DNA of 64,000 nucleotides from Flectonema sp. DT1601. Taxonomy: Eukaryota; Euglenozoa; Diplonemea; Diplonemida; Diplonemidae. This document shows, in pieces, positions 19,612 through 30,623 of this stretch. The notes under the pieces were generated by a model that was not told the origin of the DNA, did not search any database, and worked only from the letters and a program-made list of their open reading frames with translations. The stretch lies in the NCBI GenBank assembly GCA_964019425.1, contig OZ025850.1, forward strand, positions 434,001-498,000, given 5' to 3'. Each line of letters starts with the position of its first letter. Position 1 is the stretch's first letter. The position numbers and the translations under genes are program-made.

Positions 19612-21180
19612 TTCTCTTTTTCCTTACTTTCACATCACTTTGTTTATTTAGTTTTTTAGCTTATTTATTATTTATTGTTCGTTTTTGTTTGTATTATTTT
19701 ATCGATATGTTTATGTCCGTCAGATCATAACGTAAATCAGGTTAATTGTTAATTGTTAATTATAAATGGTCTAAACCCCAATCCAAGTTCCCAAGGCTTG
19801 GCATAGATTTGAGTGACGCCTTACTGGCCTCCTCATCCTCTATGAGTGGTGAGGGGGCCAGCAATGGTTTTTTTTTTTTTTCTCTTATTTCTTTTTTTCT
19901 TTTTCTTTTACTCTAATATGAAATTTTTTTGAACAAAATGTGATTATTAATTTAAAAAAAAAAAAAAAAAATAATAATAATGTAATTGAATAATAAAAAA
20001 AAAAAAAAAAACATGCCTTGGGAAATACAATCAAAGCCCCAATTAATCGGTCCTTTCTTTTTCCTTCTTGTCAAGTGATCGCTCCACTCGTCGATCACCA
20101 AAACCGATTGTATTTATATCTGTTCTTTTCTCAACGATCGGCTATACCGACCATTTTTTTCTTTTTTTTATAAATAATTGTTTTCTTCTTCTCGACGATC
20201 AGATCCAATTGATCGACCTTTTTTTTTTTTTTTTCCTTTATTCCATCCCTCCCGCTCCCCTAATTTTAAATAAAAACAAGATCAGCTCAGCTTGATCGTT
20301 AATCTTTTTTTCTTTTTTTAATTTAAACTGATTGTATTTATATCTGTTTATTTTTCTCAACGATCGGCTATACCGATCAACCTTTAAAATAATTTCTTCT
20401 TCTCGACGATCAGATCCAAATGATCAACCTTTTCTTTTTTTTTCCTCTATTCCTTCCATCCCTCCCGCTCCCCTATTTGTAATAAAAACAGGATCAGCTC
20501 AGCTTGATCGTTAATTTTTTTTCTTTCTTTTTTGTTGCTAGTCAAGACCTTAAACTGACTAACCGGTCTTAATTTTAAATAAGTGTTAACCTAGTTTCTC
20601 TTTTCCTTTTCAATTTCCCTTTAATACTCTCTATCTGGTCTGTTATGTCATATTTCTCATTTAATTTTATCATCCATTTTACTTTTCACTGTTTCCCATC
20701 TACATTTTATTTTCAAATAGTTACGGTCTGTTAAAAAAAAAAAAAGTTTAAATAAGTTAAATTGAACATGTTAACTCAATTCCTCAATTCTTCCGTCATG
20801 GTCATGACATTCTTTTTCGTTTCTCTAATGCACAAGAGATACCATCACTCATGAGATACCAACGCACATACGAGATACCAGCACTCCAGAGATACCGACA
20901 CGCTAGAGATACCAAGTCACTTGAGATACCTCCTTGTAAATTAATTCCCGGTATTTCAAATCTGAATTGATAGTGTCAACTCTGCTTGCTGCTCTTGTTA
21001 ATGTGTATGTGTTGTCTCCTGAAAGTGATCTTAACTCCTGTAAAAAGAAAAAAAAAAAAAAAGAAATCAAAAAAGAAGAATTTTCAAACGAAGTTATAAC
21101 AACCCCTACCACCCATTATGATCAATTCCGCTTGTTTTTTTTTTTTTTTTTTAAAACAAAAAAAAAATAAAAAATTATAA
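19612..21180 (+). other. LINE non-coding 3' block (outer copy)
   Basis: Same order as the other 3' blocks: T-rich part, two palindromic units, GAGATACC minisatellite (about 20835-20935), then the lead-in to the satellite. No gene is seen. Confidence 0.7.
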
Positions 21181-22119
21181 AAGATTAAACAATGTTATCA
21201 TTGTATTTTTATCGATCGACTATGTCGATTACTTTCTATTTTCCGTCCTGGTCAAGACGCTAAACTGATTGTTTTTTTTTTTTTTCAAAATTAATAAAAA
21301 AGATTAAAAAAAAAAAATAAAAAAAAGAATAAACAATGTTATCATTGTTTTTTTATCGTTCGACCATGTCGACTAATTTCTATTTTCCGTTTTTTTTTTC
21401 TTAAAAAATAAATAAAAAGAATTTAAAAAAAAAAAAAAAAAAGAATAAACAATGTTATCATTGTTTTTTTATCGATCGACTATGTCGATTACTTTCTATT
21501 TTCCGTCCTGGTCAAGACGCTAAACTGATTGTTTTTTTTTCTTCAAAATTAATAAAAAAAGAATACAAAAAAAAAAATAAAAAAAAGATTAAACAATGTT
21601 ATCATTGTTTTTTTATCGATCGACTTCGTCGACTAATTTCTATTTTCCGTCCTGGTCAAGACGCTAAACTGATTGTTTTTTCTAAATAAATAAAAAGAAT
21701 AAAAAAAAAAAAAAAAAAAAAAGATTAAACAATGTTATCATTGTTTTTTTTTATCGATCGACTATGTCGATTACTTTCTATTTTCCGTCCTGGTCAGGAC
21801 GCTAAACTGATTGTTTTTTCTTTAAAAAATAAATAAAAAGAATAAAAAAAAAAAAAAAAAAAAAAAGAATAAACAATGTTATCATTGTTTTGTTATCGAT
21901 CGACTTTGTCGACTAATTTCTACTTTCCGTCCTGGTCAAGACGCTAAACTGATTGTTTTTTCTTTAAAAAATAAATAAAAAGAATAAAAAAAAAAAAAAA
22001 AAAAAAAAAAGAATAAACAATGTTATCATTGTTTTTTTTTGACTATGTCGATTAATTTCTATTTTCCGTCCTGATCGAGACGCTAAACTGATTGTTTCCT
22101 TTTTTTTTGTAAATAATAA

Positions 22120-22150
<31 letters not shown>
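21181..22150 (+). repeat. Satellite array, about 7 monomers
   Basis: Same two monomer classes as 15430-18734. The final monomer has the distinct end form CCTGATCGAGACGC followed by TTTCC, also found at the 3' edge of most other arrays in the window. Confidence 0.93.
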
Positions 22151-22155
<5 letters not shown>

Positions 22156-22336
22156 ATCTCCCTGCTATCCTCATATCCCCACAATAATATTATACCTTTT
22201 CATTTTCTCTTTCCTTTTCTGGTCTTTTTTTTTCTTTTTTTCCGTTTTCATACAACGTTTTTTATTTATATTTTATTTTATTTTTTTTTTTTTTTCATGT
22301 TTGATTATTTCCTCTTCATATTTTTTTTCTATTCTT

Positions 22337-22367
<31 letters not shown>

Positions 22368-22561
22368 CTCTACCTCTCTCTTAATTCTGTTCGTTTCTTT
22401 GAAACGAAAATTCATTTGAATATTATTCCTTGGTCAGCAACCATCATTGTCGCCCTTTGGGCCTGTTAAAAAAAAAAAAAAAAAAAAAAAGAAAGTTTAC
22501 ATCGGGAATAGGGCAGGAGCCAAAAGCTCCCAGTCCGTTACTTCCCACTTTATCGAAATTC
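22151..22561 (+). other. LINE 3' module, end of LINE V
   Basis: Three-hairpin module ending in TTATCGAAATTCA, directly followed by the interrupted RT region of LINE IV. It is the 3' boundary of the large insertion that starts near 5601. Confidence 0.85.
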
Positions 22562-23675
22562 ACCTTTTTCCATACAACATAAGGTATGCAATTGGGACCA
22601 GGGGCACATTTGTTTTTTTTCTTTGATAAGAGAATACCAAACTGTTCGAAGCTCGGGAACTGGATATCATCCATTGTCTTGTAGTCAGACTTAGGTAAAA
22701 AAGAGGGATGGGTGAAATCAGTTTTTTTTTTTTCATTGTCACAATAATTGTTTTTAAAATGTTCAATTATTTTTTCCTCTGGAATATCAAGGGAGGGGGG
22801 TTGAGGATCTTCTTTTTGGAGTTCTTCTTTTATGGCAGTAAACGGATTTTGACGAAATTTATCTTGTAATTTTTTGAATAAATTTTTCTTTTCTAAATTC
22901 CGATACATTCGGAAAATCCTTTTCATTCTCGATCTTGCCTCTTTCCATTTGACAGCGTTCTCTATAGAAGGCCCAGATTTGCGGAGCTCCTGTCTTAGCT
23001 GTTTCATTTCCAGACGACATTCAAGTTTTTCTTGGTCGAGGATGACCTCTTCCCTTGATTTCTGTTTGCGGGGTAAATTCCGCTTTGTTTCTTCAAAGAA
23101 ACCGCTACATATTTGATAAACCGTTTTGAGTAGTTTATCAAGTTGGTCGGCAGGTTTTGAAGAGTTTTCTGTTTCGACGGTGAAAGTTTGAAGTTTTTCT
23201 GCAGCAGAAACGTCGATGTCCTTCCATTCAGTTCCAAAAGATCGGAATTTGAGACGAGACGGGTGTAACGGGGTAAAAGTGGGTGTTGTAGAGTTATAAG
23301 GAACGAAAGCTGTTTGTGAAGTTTTAAAATCTACAGATTCTCCTACAAAGGGAGGTTCCAGGTCTGAATTATTCCCTGTGAGGGGAGACAGAGGTGTACC
23401 TTTACATGTACCGTTAACACAGTGTTTCGCTCTCGTAGCGATACTTTTGAAAAGCTTACCACATTCTGGACAAGGTAAGTGGTAACAATCTTTAACTTGG
23501 GAGTGGGTAGATGGGGGAAAACGTGACTTATAGTCCTTAAATTCCTTACTAAACTTACAGTTACGTCTAAAATGCGCAACTGGACCTTTGAGGTATGTCT
23601 CAAAACATAAAGGACATTTGGCTACTAAAGTTTTATCCCCATCCAGAGCCGATCTCGAAATAGCCTCTTGTAAAG
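22562..23675 (-). CDS. LINE IV N-terminal region: zinc fingers and start of RT
   Basis: Open frame collinear with 5880-6990 of LINE V: two C2HC fingers, a basic linker, and the CAPGPN motif at its 3' end. It then runs into the 3' module of the inserted LINE V (the frame stays open to 22444 by chance). There is no ATG upstream of the fingers here either. The codon at the LINE V TTG position is TTA, so that site is not a conserved start. The first in-frame ATG is at 23007, after the fingers. Confidence 0.75.
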
Positions 23676-23872
23676 CCTCGGGGGCTGGGTTGGCTGAGAG
23701 ATGGTTGCCAGTATCTTTATGACACCGCCGGCCCGGTGTTTCTTTTTTTTTTTGTTGTGAAGTAGCAATAATAAAAAAAAAAAAAGTAGAAAAGAGAATG
23801 GCTCAGAAACAATATCGATGAGTTAAGATCTTTTTTTTTAAACTATTCCTTTTTTTTTAATTTCGGGCAGCT
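22562..23872 (-). mobile_element. LINE IV, 5' end
   Basis: Minus-strand 5' part of a LINE: leader (23872 down to about 23680) and coding region for the zinc fingers and RT entry. It is interrupted after VVWKKV by the 3' end of LINE V. Together with 1-5600 it would make one element, minus about 70 bp of target. The 5' boundary, at AGCTGCCCG, matches that of LINE V. Confidence 0.75.
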
Positions 23873-24588
23873 ATGAGACAAACCTGTTAGTTGGTGTTGT
23901 GTTGTTGTTAAAAACAAAAACATAAACGCCAGGAAGTTCGACAACGAAGACATCGACATCGATCGCTGCTCTGCAGATGTCCGGCGGGTGTTTGTCTACA
24001 CTGTGTTTATTGTTTGTTTTTTTCCCAAGGTTCAACCCTGGGAAGAGAAGTAAAAAATTCCGTCAGTGTTGGCCTTCCTGTTCGAAGGTGCGCACCAATG
24101 ACGATAAATAGAGTGGGGGGGGAGAAAACCTTTGATCCAACTGGATCCCTTCACGAGCTGACATTGCCATGTGAAGTTAAATATTCTGGCGATGCCAGCT
24201 CAGGCGACTTAGCCTGCTTTTTTCTTTAAATAAAAAAAATAAAAAGATACCAACAGGTGGGGTGATGGGTTGCGCCACTGCAATCCAGTCACAAAAAGAA
24301 ACAAAGGTAATCTCCAGGGTTCTCGACCCTTGGCTCTCCCTGCGCAAGCATCGCATGGAGGGTGACGCTAAGCACCCGGGGGGTACGAAACAAACTTTCC
24401 CCCTGCTGTCCTGTTTGAAATAAAAAAAAAAAAAAAAAAACAAAGGGATAGAAGTAAACAGAATACATTACACCTCAACAGGTGACGCTAAACACCCAGG
24501 GGATACAAACCAAACTTTCCCCCTGTTGCCCTGTTTGAAATAAATTAAAAAAAGAACAAGAAAACAGAATACAATACTCAGCAATCAG
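23873..24588. other. Unassigned DNA between elements, with a duplicated segment
   Basis: This is the probable target DNA outside LINE IV and the 24589-47251 nest. A segment of about 68 bp starting GGTGACGCTAA and ending TGTTTGAAATAAA occurs twice (about 24360-24428 and 24480-24548). A string GGTTCAACCC at about 24030 resembles an RNA polymerase III B box, but no matching A box or tRNA fold is evident. A 71-codon frame at 24014-24229 has no recognisable feature. I call no gene here. Confidence 0.4.
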
Positions 24589-25006
24589 ATTTTCCGTTTT
24601 TTTTTTCCTTTAAAAAATAAATAAAAAGAATTTAAAAAAAAAAAGAATAAACAATGTTATCATTGTTTTCTTATCGATCGACTATGTCGATCGCTTTCTA
24701 TTTTCCGTCCTGGTCAAGACGCTAAACTGATTGTTTTTTTTTCAAAATTAATTAAAAAAAAATATAAAAAAAATAAAAAAAAAGAATAAACAATGTTATC
24801 ATTGTTTTTTTATCGTTCGACTTTGTCGACTAATTTCTATTTTCCGTTTTTTTTCTTTAAAAAATAAATAAAAAGAATTTAAAAAAAAAGATTAAACAAT
24901 GTTATCATTGTTTTTTTATCGATCGACTATGTCGATTACTTTCTATTTTCCGTCCTGGTCAAGACGCTAAACTGATTGTTTTTTTTTTTCAAAATTAATA
25001 AAAATT
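24589..25006 (+). repeat. Satellite, 5' piece of the outermost copy
   Basis: Three alternating class A and class B monomers, cut at 25006 where LINE coding sequence begins. The other side of the same array is 46401-46844. Confidence 0.9.
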
Positions 25007-25011
25007 AACTC

Positions 25012-26367
25012 ATGTCAACGGGATCGCAAACACTTCCTGCTGATTTCGCTATAGTGATAAGAAGTCAATCTGACATGGGTTCCCAAACCCCCTTGTACAA
25101 TAAAAAAGAAGGAAGATTAAGGCTGAAACTTTCCTTGAAATGCCAGATTTTAGAAAACGAACTAGAACAAATGAAAGAACGAATGTTTTATGTTCTATTT
25201 TTATTTTACTTTAATGCGATGTCAGCCTCCCTTGAGAATGACAAGCAGCTACTGAATGGATTGTCTATTGAGAACAAAGCATCCAAACAACGGGCCGCCG
25301 AGAGTGTATCTCACAGCCCACTCCCTTTAAATCTATCCGCACCCCCATCTGTCTTTAACGTAGAAACGGAACAGAAAAAACGTGAACTATTGGAAAAAGA
25401 GAATCAACACCTGATCGCTGAATGTGATTTAGTGAAAAGTTCTCTTCTCTCATTAGTTCAAAGAACTAACTCTCTGGAGGAAAAAAGGACGAGCGAGCTG
25501 GCGCGACAATCACAAAGAGCGGACCACGCTGAAATGTTTTATTTCAACTTACAACAAAGGTTCATTCTATTAAACAATGAATTAGAATCTAAGTGTAGGG
25601 ATGAAACTGGAACAAAAATTCAACTCTATTTGTCTCAACAAGAGGTCGCAACATTGCGTGCTGGCCCTCAACTGTCCCATTTTTCCCAACAATTTTCCCC
25701 AACACCCCCTTTTTTATTCGAATCAACGTCCACGGTAAAGAATTATCGACTCCCTCTCATCGCAACAACCTATTACTCCTGGACTCCCAAACCCCGTCTT
25801 TCCTTTTTTTTTAAACCTCATTCTCCATTGATCACGTTCCCTTCTGAACTGTCTCAAAGTAGACTACTGGTATCGTCTTCTGCTCAAACGGAACAAGAAA
25901 AAGACAGTGCGGCGACCTCATCGACGGAAGATTCACCTATTGCGAGGCAATGGTCCGAAGGTAGACTCGATTTACTGGACAACTACTGTCAAGCGGTAAG
26001 TGACTCTCTCCAGACAAATGAGAAAGTGGCGCTGCTCTCGGAAAAACTAGTGGAAGAGCAACGTCGATGCTCCGAGTTGAGCTATCAACAGAAGACTATC
26101 CATAAAGAACAACTGGATCATTCCATGTTGTTGATGGAGATGGCCAGTGAGCTCTCTGAGCAACTCTATTTGGCAAAAGACCAAAACAGAGCTCTCAAAT
26201 TTCAGTTACAAACATGGGCAAATGGTTTTAACCCACCCAAAAAGGAAGCGCAAGAAGAAAATGAGACCCCAAAGCGTCCGAGGGAGCGCCTATCACAAAA
26301 AAAGCGAACTCCACCCTCAACGAATCCTCATGATCGCAGAAGAATCTTTTTAGATGACGATTGCTAA
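25012..26367 (+). CDS. LINE coiled-coil domain, divergent lineage (451 codons)
   Basis: A single open frame from an internal ATG. The first 80 or so residues (to about 25260) are almost identical to the common lineage, including the hydrophobic segment FYVLFLFYFNAM. The rest differs at roughly half of the residues yet keeps the same length, order and landmark motifs (PIARQWSEG, ALKFQL, EENET, KKRTPPS). The protein pattern has therefore been preserved while the DNA diverged, pointing to past selection on this domain. RT and nuclease are absent because of 5' truncation. It probably makes nothing on its own. Confidence 0.75.
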   Translation: MSTGSQTLPADFAIVIRSQSDMGSQTPLYNKKEGRLRLKLSLKCQILENELEQMKERMFYVLFLFYFNAMSASLENDKQLLNGLSIENKASKQRAAESVSHSPLPLNLSAPPSVFNVETEQKKRELLEKENQHLIAECDLVKSSLLSLVQRTNSLEEKRTSELARQSQRADHAEMFYFNLQQRFILLNNELESKCRDETGTKIQLYLSQQEVATLRAGPQLSHFSQQFSPTPPFLFESTSTVKNYRLPLIATTYYSWTPKPRLSFFFKPHSPLITFPSELSQSRLLVSSSAQTEQEKDSAATSSTEDSPIARQWSEGRLDLLDNYCQAVSDSLQTNEKVALLSEKLVEEQRRCSELSYQQKTIHKEQLDHSMLLMEMASELSEQLYLAKDQNRALKFQLQTWANGFNPPKKEAQEENETPKRPRERLSQKKRTPPSTNPHDRRRIFLDDDC

Positions 26368-26640
26368 GTTCTAGTTTCTATTAGTATTAAATTATTTGTA
26401 TTATTTTGTCGATATGTTTATGTCTGTCCGATCATAACGTCAATCAGATTAATTGTTAATTGTAATTGGTTTGAGCGCTTATCAAAAAAAAAAAAAAGCG
26501 AACTCCAACCTCAACGAACTTTCATGATCGCAGATGAATCTTTTTAGATGACGATTGCTAAGTTCTAATTTCTATTAGTATTTATTTATTTGTATTATTT
26601 TGTCGATATGTTTATGTCCGTCAGATCATAACGTTAATCA
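26287..26640 (+). repeat. Tandem duplication of the LINE coding tail, about 188-bp period
   Basis: The segment from GCGCCTATCA (26287), covering the last codons, stop and early 3' block, is repeated from about 26475 (GCGCTTATCA) with small differences. The second copy is non-coding. No duplication is present in other LINE copies. Confidence 0.75.
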
Positions 26641-27815
26641 GATTAATTGTCAACTGTTAATTGTAAATGGTCTAAACCCCAATCCAAGTTCCCAAGGCTT
26701 GGCATAGATTTGAGTGACGCCTTACTGGCCTCCTCATCCTCTATGAGTGGTGAGGGGGCCAGCAATGGTTTTTTTTTTTTTTTCTCTTATTTCTTTTTTT
26801 CTTTTTCTTTTACTCTAATATGAAATATTTTTGAACAAAATGTGATTATTAATTTAAAAAAAAAAAAAAAAAAAAAAATGTAAATGAATAATAAAAAAAA
26901 AAAAAAAAAAAACATGCCTTGGGAATACAACCAAAGCCCCAATTAATCGGTCCTTTCTTTTTTCCTTCTTGTCAAGTGATCGCTCCACTCGTCGATCACC
27001 AAAACCGATTGTATTTATATCTGTTCTTTTCTCAACGATCGGCTATACCGATCATTTTTTTTAAAAATAATTGTTTTCTTCTTCTCGACGATCAGATCCA
27101 ATTGATCGACCTTTTCTTTTTTTTTCCTTTATTCCTTCCATCCCTCCCGCTCCCCTTATTTTAATAAAAACAAGATCAGCTCAGCTTGATCGTTAAACTT
27201 TTTTTATTTATTTATTTATTTTTTTTTTTTTATTTAAACTGATTGTATTTATATCTGGTTATTTTTCTCAACGATCGGCTATGCCGATCGACCTTTAAAA
27301 TAATTGTCTTCTTCTTCTCGACGACCAGATCCAATTGATCGACCTTTTCTTTTTTTTTCCTTTATTCCTTCCATCCCTCCCGCTCCCCTTATTTTAATAA
27401 AAACAAGATCAGCTCAGCTTGATCATTATTTATTTATTTATTTATATTTTTTTTTTTTTTTTTGTTGGTCCTAGTCAAGACCTTAAACTGACTAATCGGT
27501 CTTAACTTTAACTAAGTGAATGAACCCTTCCCGTTTTCCTTTTCCCTTTATTACTCTCTATCTGGTCTGTTATGTCATAAATCTCATTTAATTTTATCAT
27601 TCATTTTAATTTTCACTGTTTCCCATCTACATTTTATTTTCAAATAGTTCCGGTCTGTCTCTGATGATAAATAAAACTGATCATGTTAACTCAATATTTT
27701 TTTTTATTATGTGCAAGAGATACCAACACGCAAGAGATACCAACGCACATACGAGACACCAGCACTTCCGAGATACCGACACACAAGAGATACCAAGACA
27801 CTTAAGATACCAGCA
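26640..27815 (+). other. LINE non-coding 3' block (divergent copy), interrupted
   Basis: The two palindromic units and a minisatellite variant (about 27715-27815) lead up to an insertion at CCAGCA. The block resumes at 42415. Large parts are near-identical in inverted orientation to 38700-40100. Confidence 0.7.
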
Positions 27816-28047
27816 TGTCGATTACTTACTATTTTCCGTCCTGGTCAAGACGCTAAACTGATTGTTTTTTCTTTAAAATAATTAAAAAGATTTAAAAAAA
27901 AAAAAAAAAAAAAAAAATGAATAAACAATGTTATCATAGTTTTTTTTTCTATCGATCAACTATGTCGATTAATTTCTATTTTCCGTCCTGATCGAGACGC
28001 TAAACTGATTGTTTCCTTTTTTTAAATAATAAATAAAAAAAAAAAAA
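27816..28047 (+). repeat. Satellite piece, about two monomers
   Basis: Truncated class A monomer followed by the array-end monomer with CCTGATCGAGACGC, then an A-run leading into the 3' module. Confidence 0.9.
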
Positions 28048-28165
28048 AGAGCATCTCCCTGCTATCCCTCATATCCCCACAATAATATTATACCTTTTCA
28101 TTTTCTCTTTCCTTTTCTGGTCTTTTTTTTTCTTTTTTTTCCTTTTTCATACAACGTTTTTTATT
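28048..28165 (+). other. LINE 3' module, upstream part (split)
   Basis: The first 118 bp of the module, cut in its TA-rich segment after GTTTTTTATTTATA. The rest of the module is at 42134-42414. Confidence 0.85.
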
Positions 28166-28504
28166 TATATATCAGTCATTCCTTTTTTTTGCGAACAAAT
28201 TTTAGACATTGAAAAAGATTTTCAAAAAGAAATTGTAAAATTTTCGATCGAAGCGGCATTTTAATGCGCTGCATCATTGGGTTCATTTCCGTCCGAAATC
28301 GGGAGGTTGGCATCACATACTTGTCACCCGAATTGAGAAAAGAGATTTTGTGGTTTACTAAATCAGCTCAGCCGTGGACAAGTACCAAAACTAAAAATTA
28401 ATCAAAGGGTCTAATTTTACACTGCCGGTCCAGCGGGATCCAGAGAAAAAATAATCGAGCAAAAATATATTAAAGAGTACTAAGCATGTGCCGGTGAGGC
28501 AGAT

Positions 28505-28694
28505 ATTTTTTTAAAGTGGGAAGTAACGGACTGGGAGCTTTTGGCTCCTGCCCTATTCCCGATGTAAACTTTCTTTTTATTTTTATTTTTTTTAACAGGC
28601 CCAAAGGGCGACAATGATGGTTGCTGACCAAGGAATAATATTCAAATGAATTTTCGTTTCAAAGAAACGAACAGAATTAAGAGAGAGGCAGAGG

Positions 28695-28725
<31 letters not shown>

Positions 28726-28782
28726 GAAAAAAAAAAATGAAGAGGAAATAATCAAACATGAAAAAAAAAAAAAAAAAAAAAA
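28505..28782 (-). other. LINE VI 3' module, terminal part
   Basis: Contains the three hairpins in reverse orientation and stops in the A-rich/TA-rich segment where the inverted-repeat element enters. Confidence 0.85.
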
Positions 28783-29573
28783 TATATATCAGTCATTCCT
28801 TTTTTTTGCGAACAAATTCTGGACACTGAAAAAAGTTTTCAAAAAAAAATTGTAAAAATTTCGATCGAAGCGGCATTTTAATGCGCTGCATCGTTGGGTT
28901 CATTTCCGTCCGAAATCGGGAGGTTGGCATCACATACTTGTCTCCCGAATTGAGAAAAGAGATTTTGTGGTTTACTAAATCAGCTCAGCCGTGGACAAGT
29001 ACCAAAACTAAAAATTAATCGAAGGGTCTAATTTTACACTGCTGACCCAGCGGGATTCAGAGAAAAAATAATCGAGCAAAAATATATTAAAGAGTACTCA
29101 GCATGTGCCGGTGAGGCAGATTGTTACTACCTGTCTTTTTGGACCTACTTTGATACTTAATGAAAACACTTTCTTTATATAGATGCAACATTTTCCTTAC
29201 ATAATTGCTACTAGGGTTGATTAGCTAGCAAAAAGGTGCATATCTCTTGAGTTCGGGAGAAGGAAAAAAAATTAGTAAAAAAAAAAAATTAGGGGTGTTT
29301 TTTACTCAGATTTTCTCGATCTTTCCATTCCAGGTCTGGGATTAATATTTATCATTGAGTAGTACCAAGGAAATCTTGCAAAGAGACGTTTATCTCTTTT
29401 TAGCAGCACTTACCATGTTTAAAAGTATATCCCTATGCCTAATTTTACAGATCGCACCCTCCCCGATTCCAAAAAATAAAAAATCGAGCAAAAGTAACAT
29501 ATCGTGTAACCTTGCTCAGGCGGTGAGAAAATGGTGTTTTTTGTTCGCAAAAAAAAGGAATGACTGATATATA
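28783..29573. mobile_element. Complete non-coding inverted-repeat element, about 790 bp
   Basis: Left TIR 28783-28816 and right TIR 29540-29573 are perfect 34-bp inverted repeats. The interior equals 28200-28504 plus 41683-42100 of the split copy, with minor substitutions. It is inserted in the (TA)n part of a LINE 3' module, the same spot as the other copy, so the element may prefer TA repeats. A 70-codon frame at 29355-29567 is conserved in both copies but ends in the TIR and has no recognisable motif, so I do not call it a gene. Confidence 0.8.
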
Positions 29574-29577
29574 AATA
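29569..29577 (+). repeat. 9-bp target-site duplication, left
   Basis: ATATAAATA, repeated at 33120-33128. Confidence 0.92.
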
Positions 29578-29815
29578 GGAAAATTCTCCGTTGCTACCCC
29601 AAAACTTTATTTTTCTCCGTTGTAGTCCACCTAAAAGAATTTTTCTCCGTTGTGTTTTTTTTTCTTTTTTTTTTTCGCTGTTGTGTGCCACCTAAACTTT
29701 TTTTTCGCTGTTGTGTGCCACCTATATTTATTTTTCGCTGTTGTGTGCCACCTATATTTATTTTTCGCTGTTGTGTGCCACCTATATTTATTTTTCTCTG
29801 TTGTGTGTCACTTGA
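29578..29815 (+). repeat. MULE left terminal and subterminal repeats
   Basis: Terminal repeat at 29578-29594, then three to four copies of a unit of about 35 bp around CGCTGTTGTGTGCCACCTA (about 29685-29815) plus shorter TTTTTCTCCGTTG copies. Subterminal repeats of this kind are typical transposase binding sites in MULEs; that role is inferred. A run of T of about 80 bp follows (29830-29895). Confidence 0.8.
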
Positions 29816-29830
29816 CCTTTTTTCCCTTTT

Positions 29831-29871
<41 letters not shown>

Positions 29872-29899
29872 CCTTTTTTTTTTTTTTTTTTTTTGTGCA

Positions 29900-30623
29900 C
29901 CTGTCTACCTGGTTAGTTAGTTAGATACCATACACTCATCTGATGGATTGATTGAAAGCTAATAACACAAACGGTTAAGGATGTGATGACTTGGGAAATG
30001 ATAAAAGTAATCTTCCTTCTGGAACTTCTGCTCAGTACACGCAAATGCATCTTGACACGCGGGAACCCTTCGGGCAGTACTGCGCTCTTGATAATTTAAG
30101 GTAGCCTTAAAAAAGCTCTCATGCTTGCATGAGTTAGATACCCTGATAACCCGGTCAGAAACAGGAGTGTCGCTTGCGACCAGGCTGTCTGTAACTCGCA
30201 GGTGTCTTGGCCTTGAAATTCGGTTGGAATGACGTGTAAGAGGACAACAGTTCTCTGTAAGGTGACCCAGCCCTGCACACATACCGTTCTTTGCATGCAC
30301 TTGTAGTAAAACTCCCAGAGGCTGAGAACACTATCAAGACCTGACGAACAACCCAACCTTTCCGTGAGTACTTGTCTTTGCTAATCTCGTCAAGCCAGAT
30401 GAACATCGTACAAACGTTATCTCAACATCCGTGTGCGCTTAAGGTGAGAGGGTGTTCATGGAAACTTTGTGGCTGAAAATAAATTTTGGTAGTGGTTTTA
30501 GGGATTCTCATTTTTTTCTTGCTGTTCTGGACCTAGGTCCCCTTGATAGTTTGTCTGTTTTTTTACTCTACGTTTCCAGATAATAACTACTCAACACCTA
30601 CCTACCTACCTACCTACTACCAA
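29900..30623. other. MULE interior upstream of the transposase
   Basis: About 700 bp without a convincing gene. Overlapping minus-strand frames (29959-30300, 30096-30356) lack recognisable domains. A CTAC tetranucleotide run lies just before the transposase ATG (30597-30619). It probably contains the transposase promoter. Confidence 0.45.

Larger units (their letters stand above)
5682..22561 (+). mobile_element. LINE V, 5'-complete copy with internal rearrangement and insertion
   Basis: The leader starts at the same base as in the 22562-23872 copy, so the 5' end looks complete. Coding region 5880-11037 is followed by the 3' block to 12436. At that point the sequence switches to a piece of the inverted-repeat element (12437-12581) fused to a second coiled-coil region, which is itself split by an inserted truncated copy (13555-19133). 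The outer copy resumes at 19134 and runs through a 3' block and satellite to a 3' module ending near 22561. It sits in antisense LINE IV. The switch at 12437 means LINE V is either a chimera made by template switching or recombination, or two copies joined. Confidence 0.65.

Noticed and set aside
24020-24045. tRNA or tRNA-derived SINE suggested by GGTTCAACCC
   Set aside because: No A box, acceptor stem or cloverleaf could be found around it.
29355-29567. 70-codon frame conserved in both inverted-repeat elements
   Set aside because: The elements are nearly identical, so conservation is uninformative; the frame runs into the terminal repeat and has no motif.
29959-30300. Minus-strand frames upstream of the MULE transposase with a Cys/His cluster
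   Set aside because: Short, overlapping in several frames, and the cluster lacks the spacing of a zinc knuckle.
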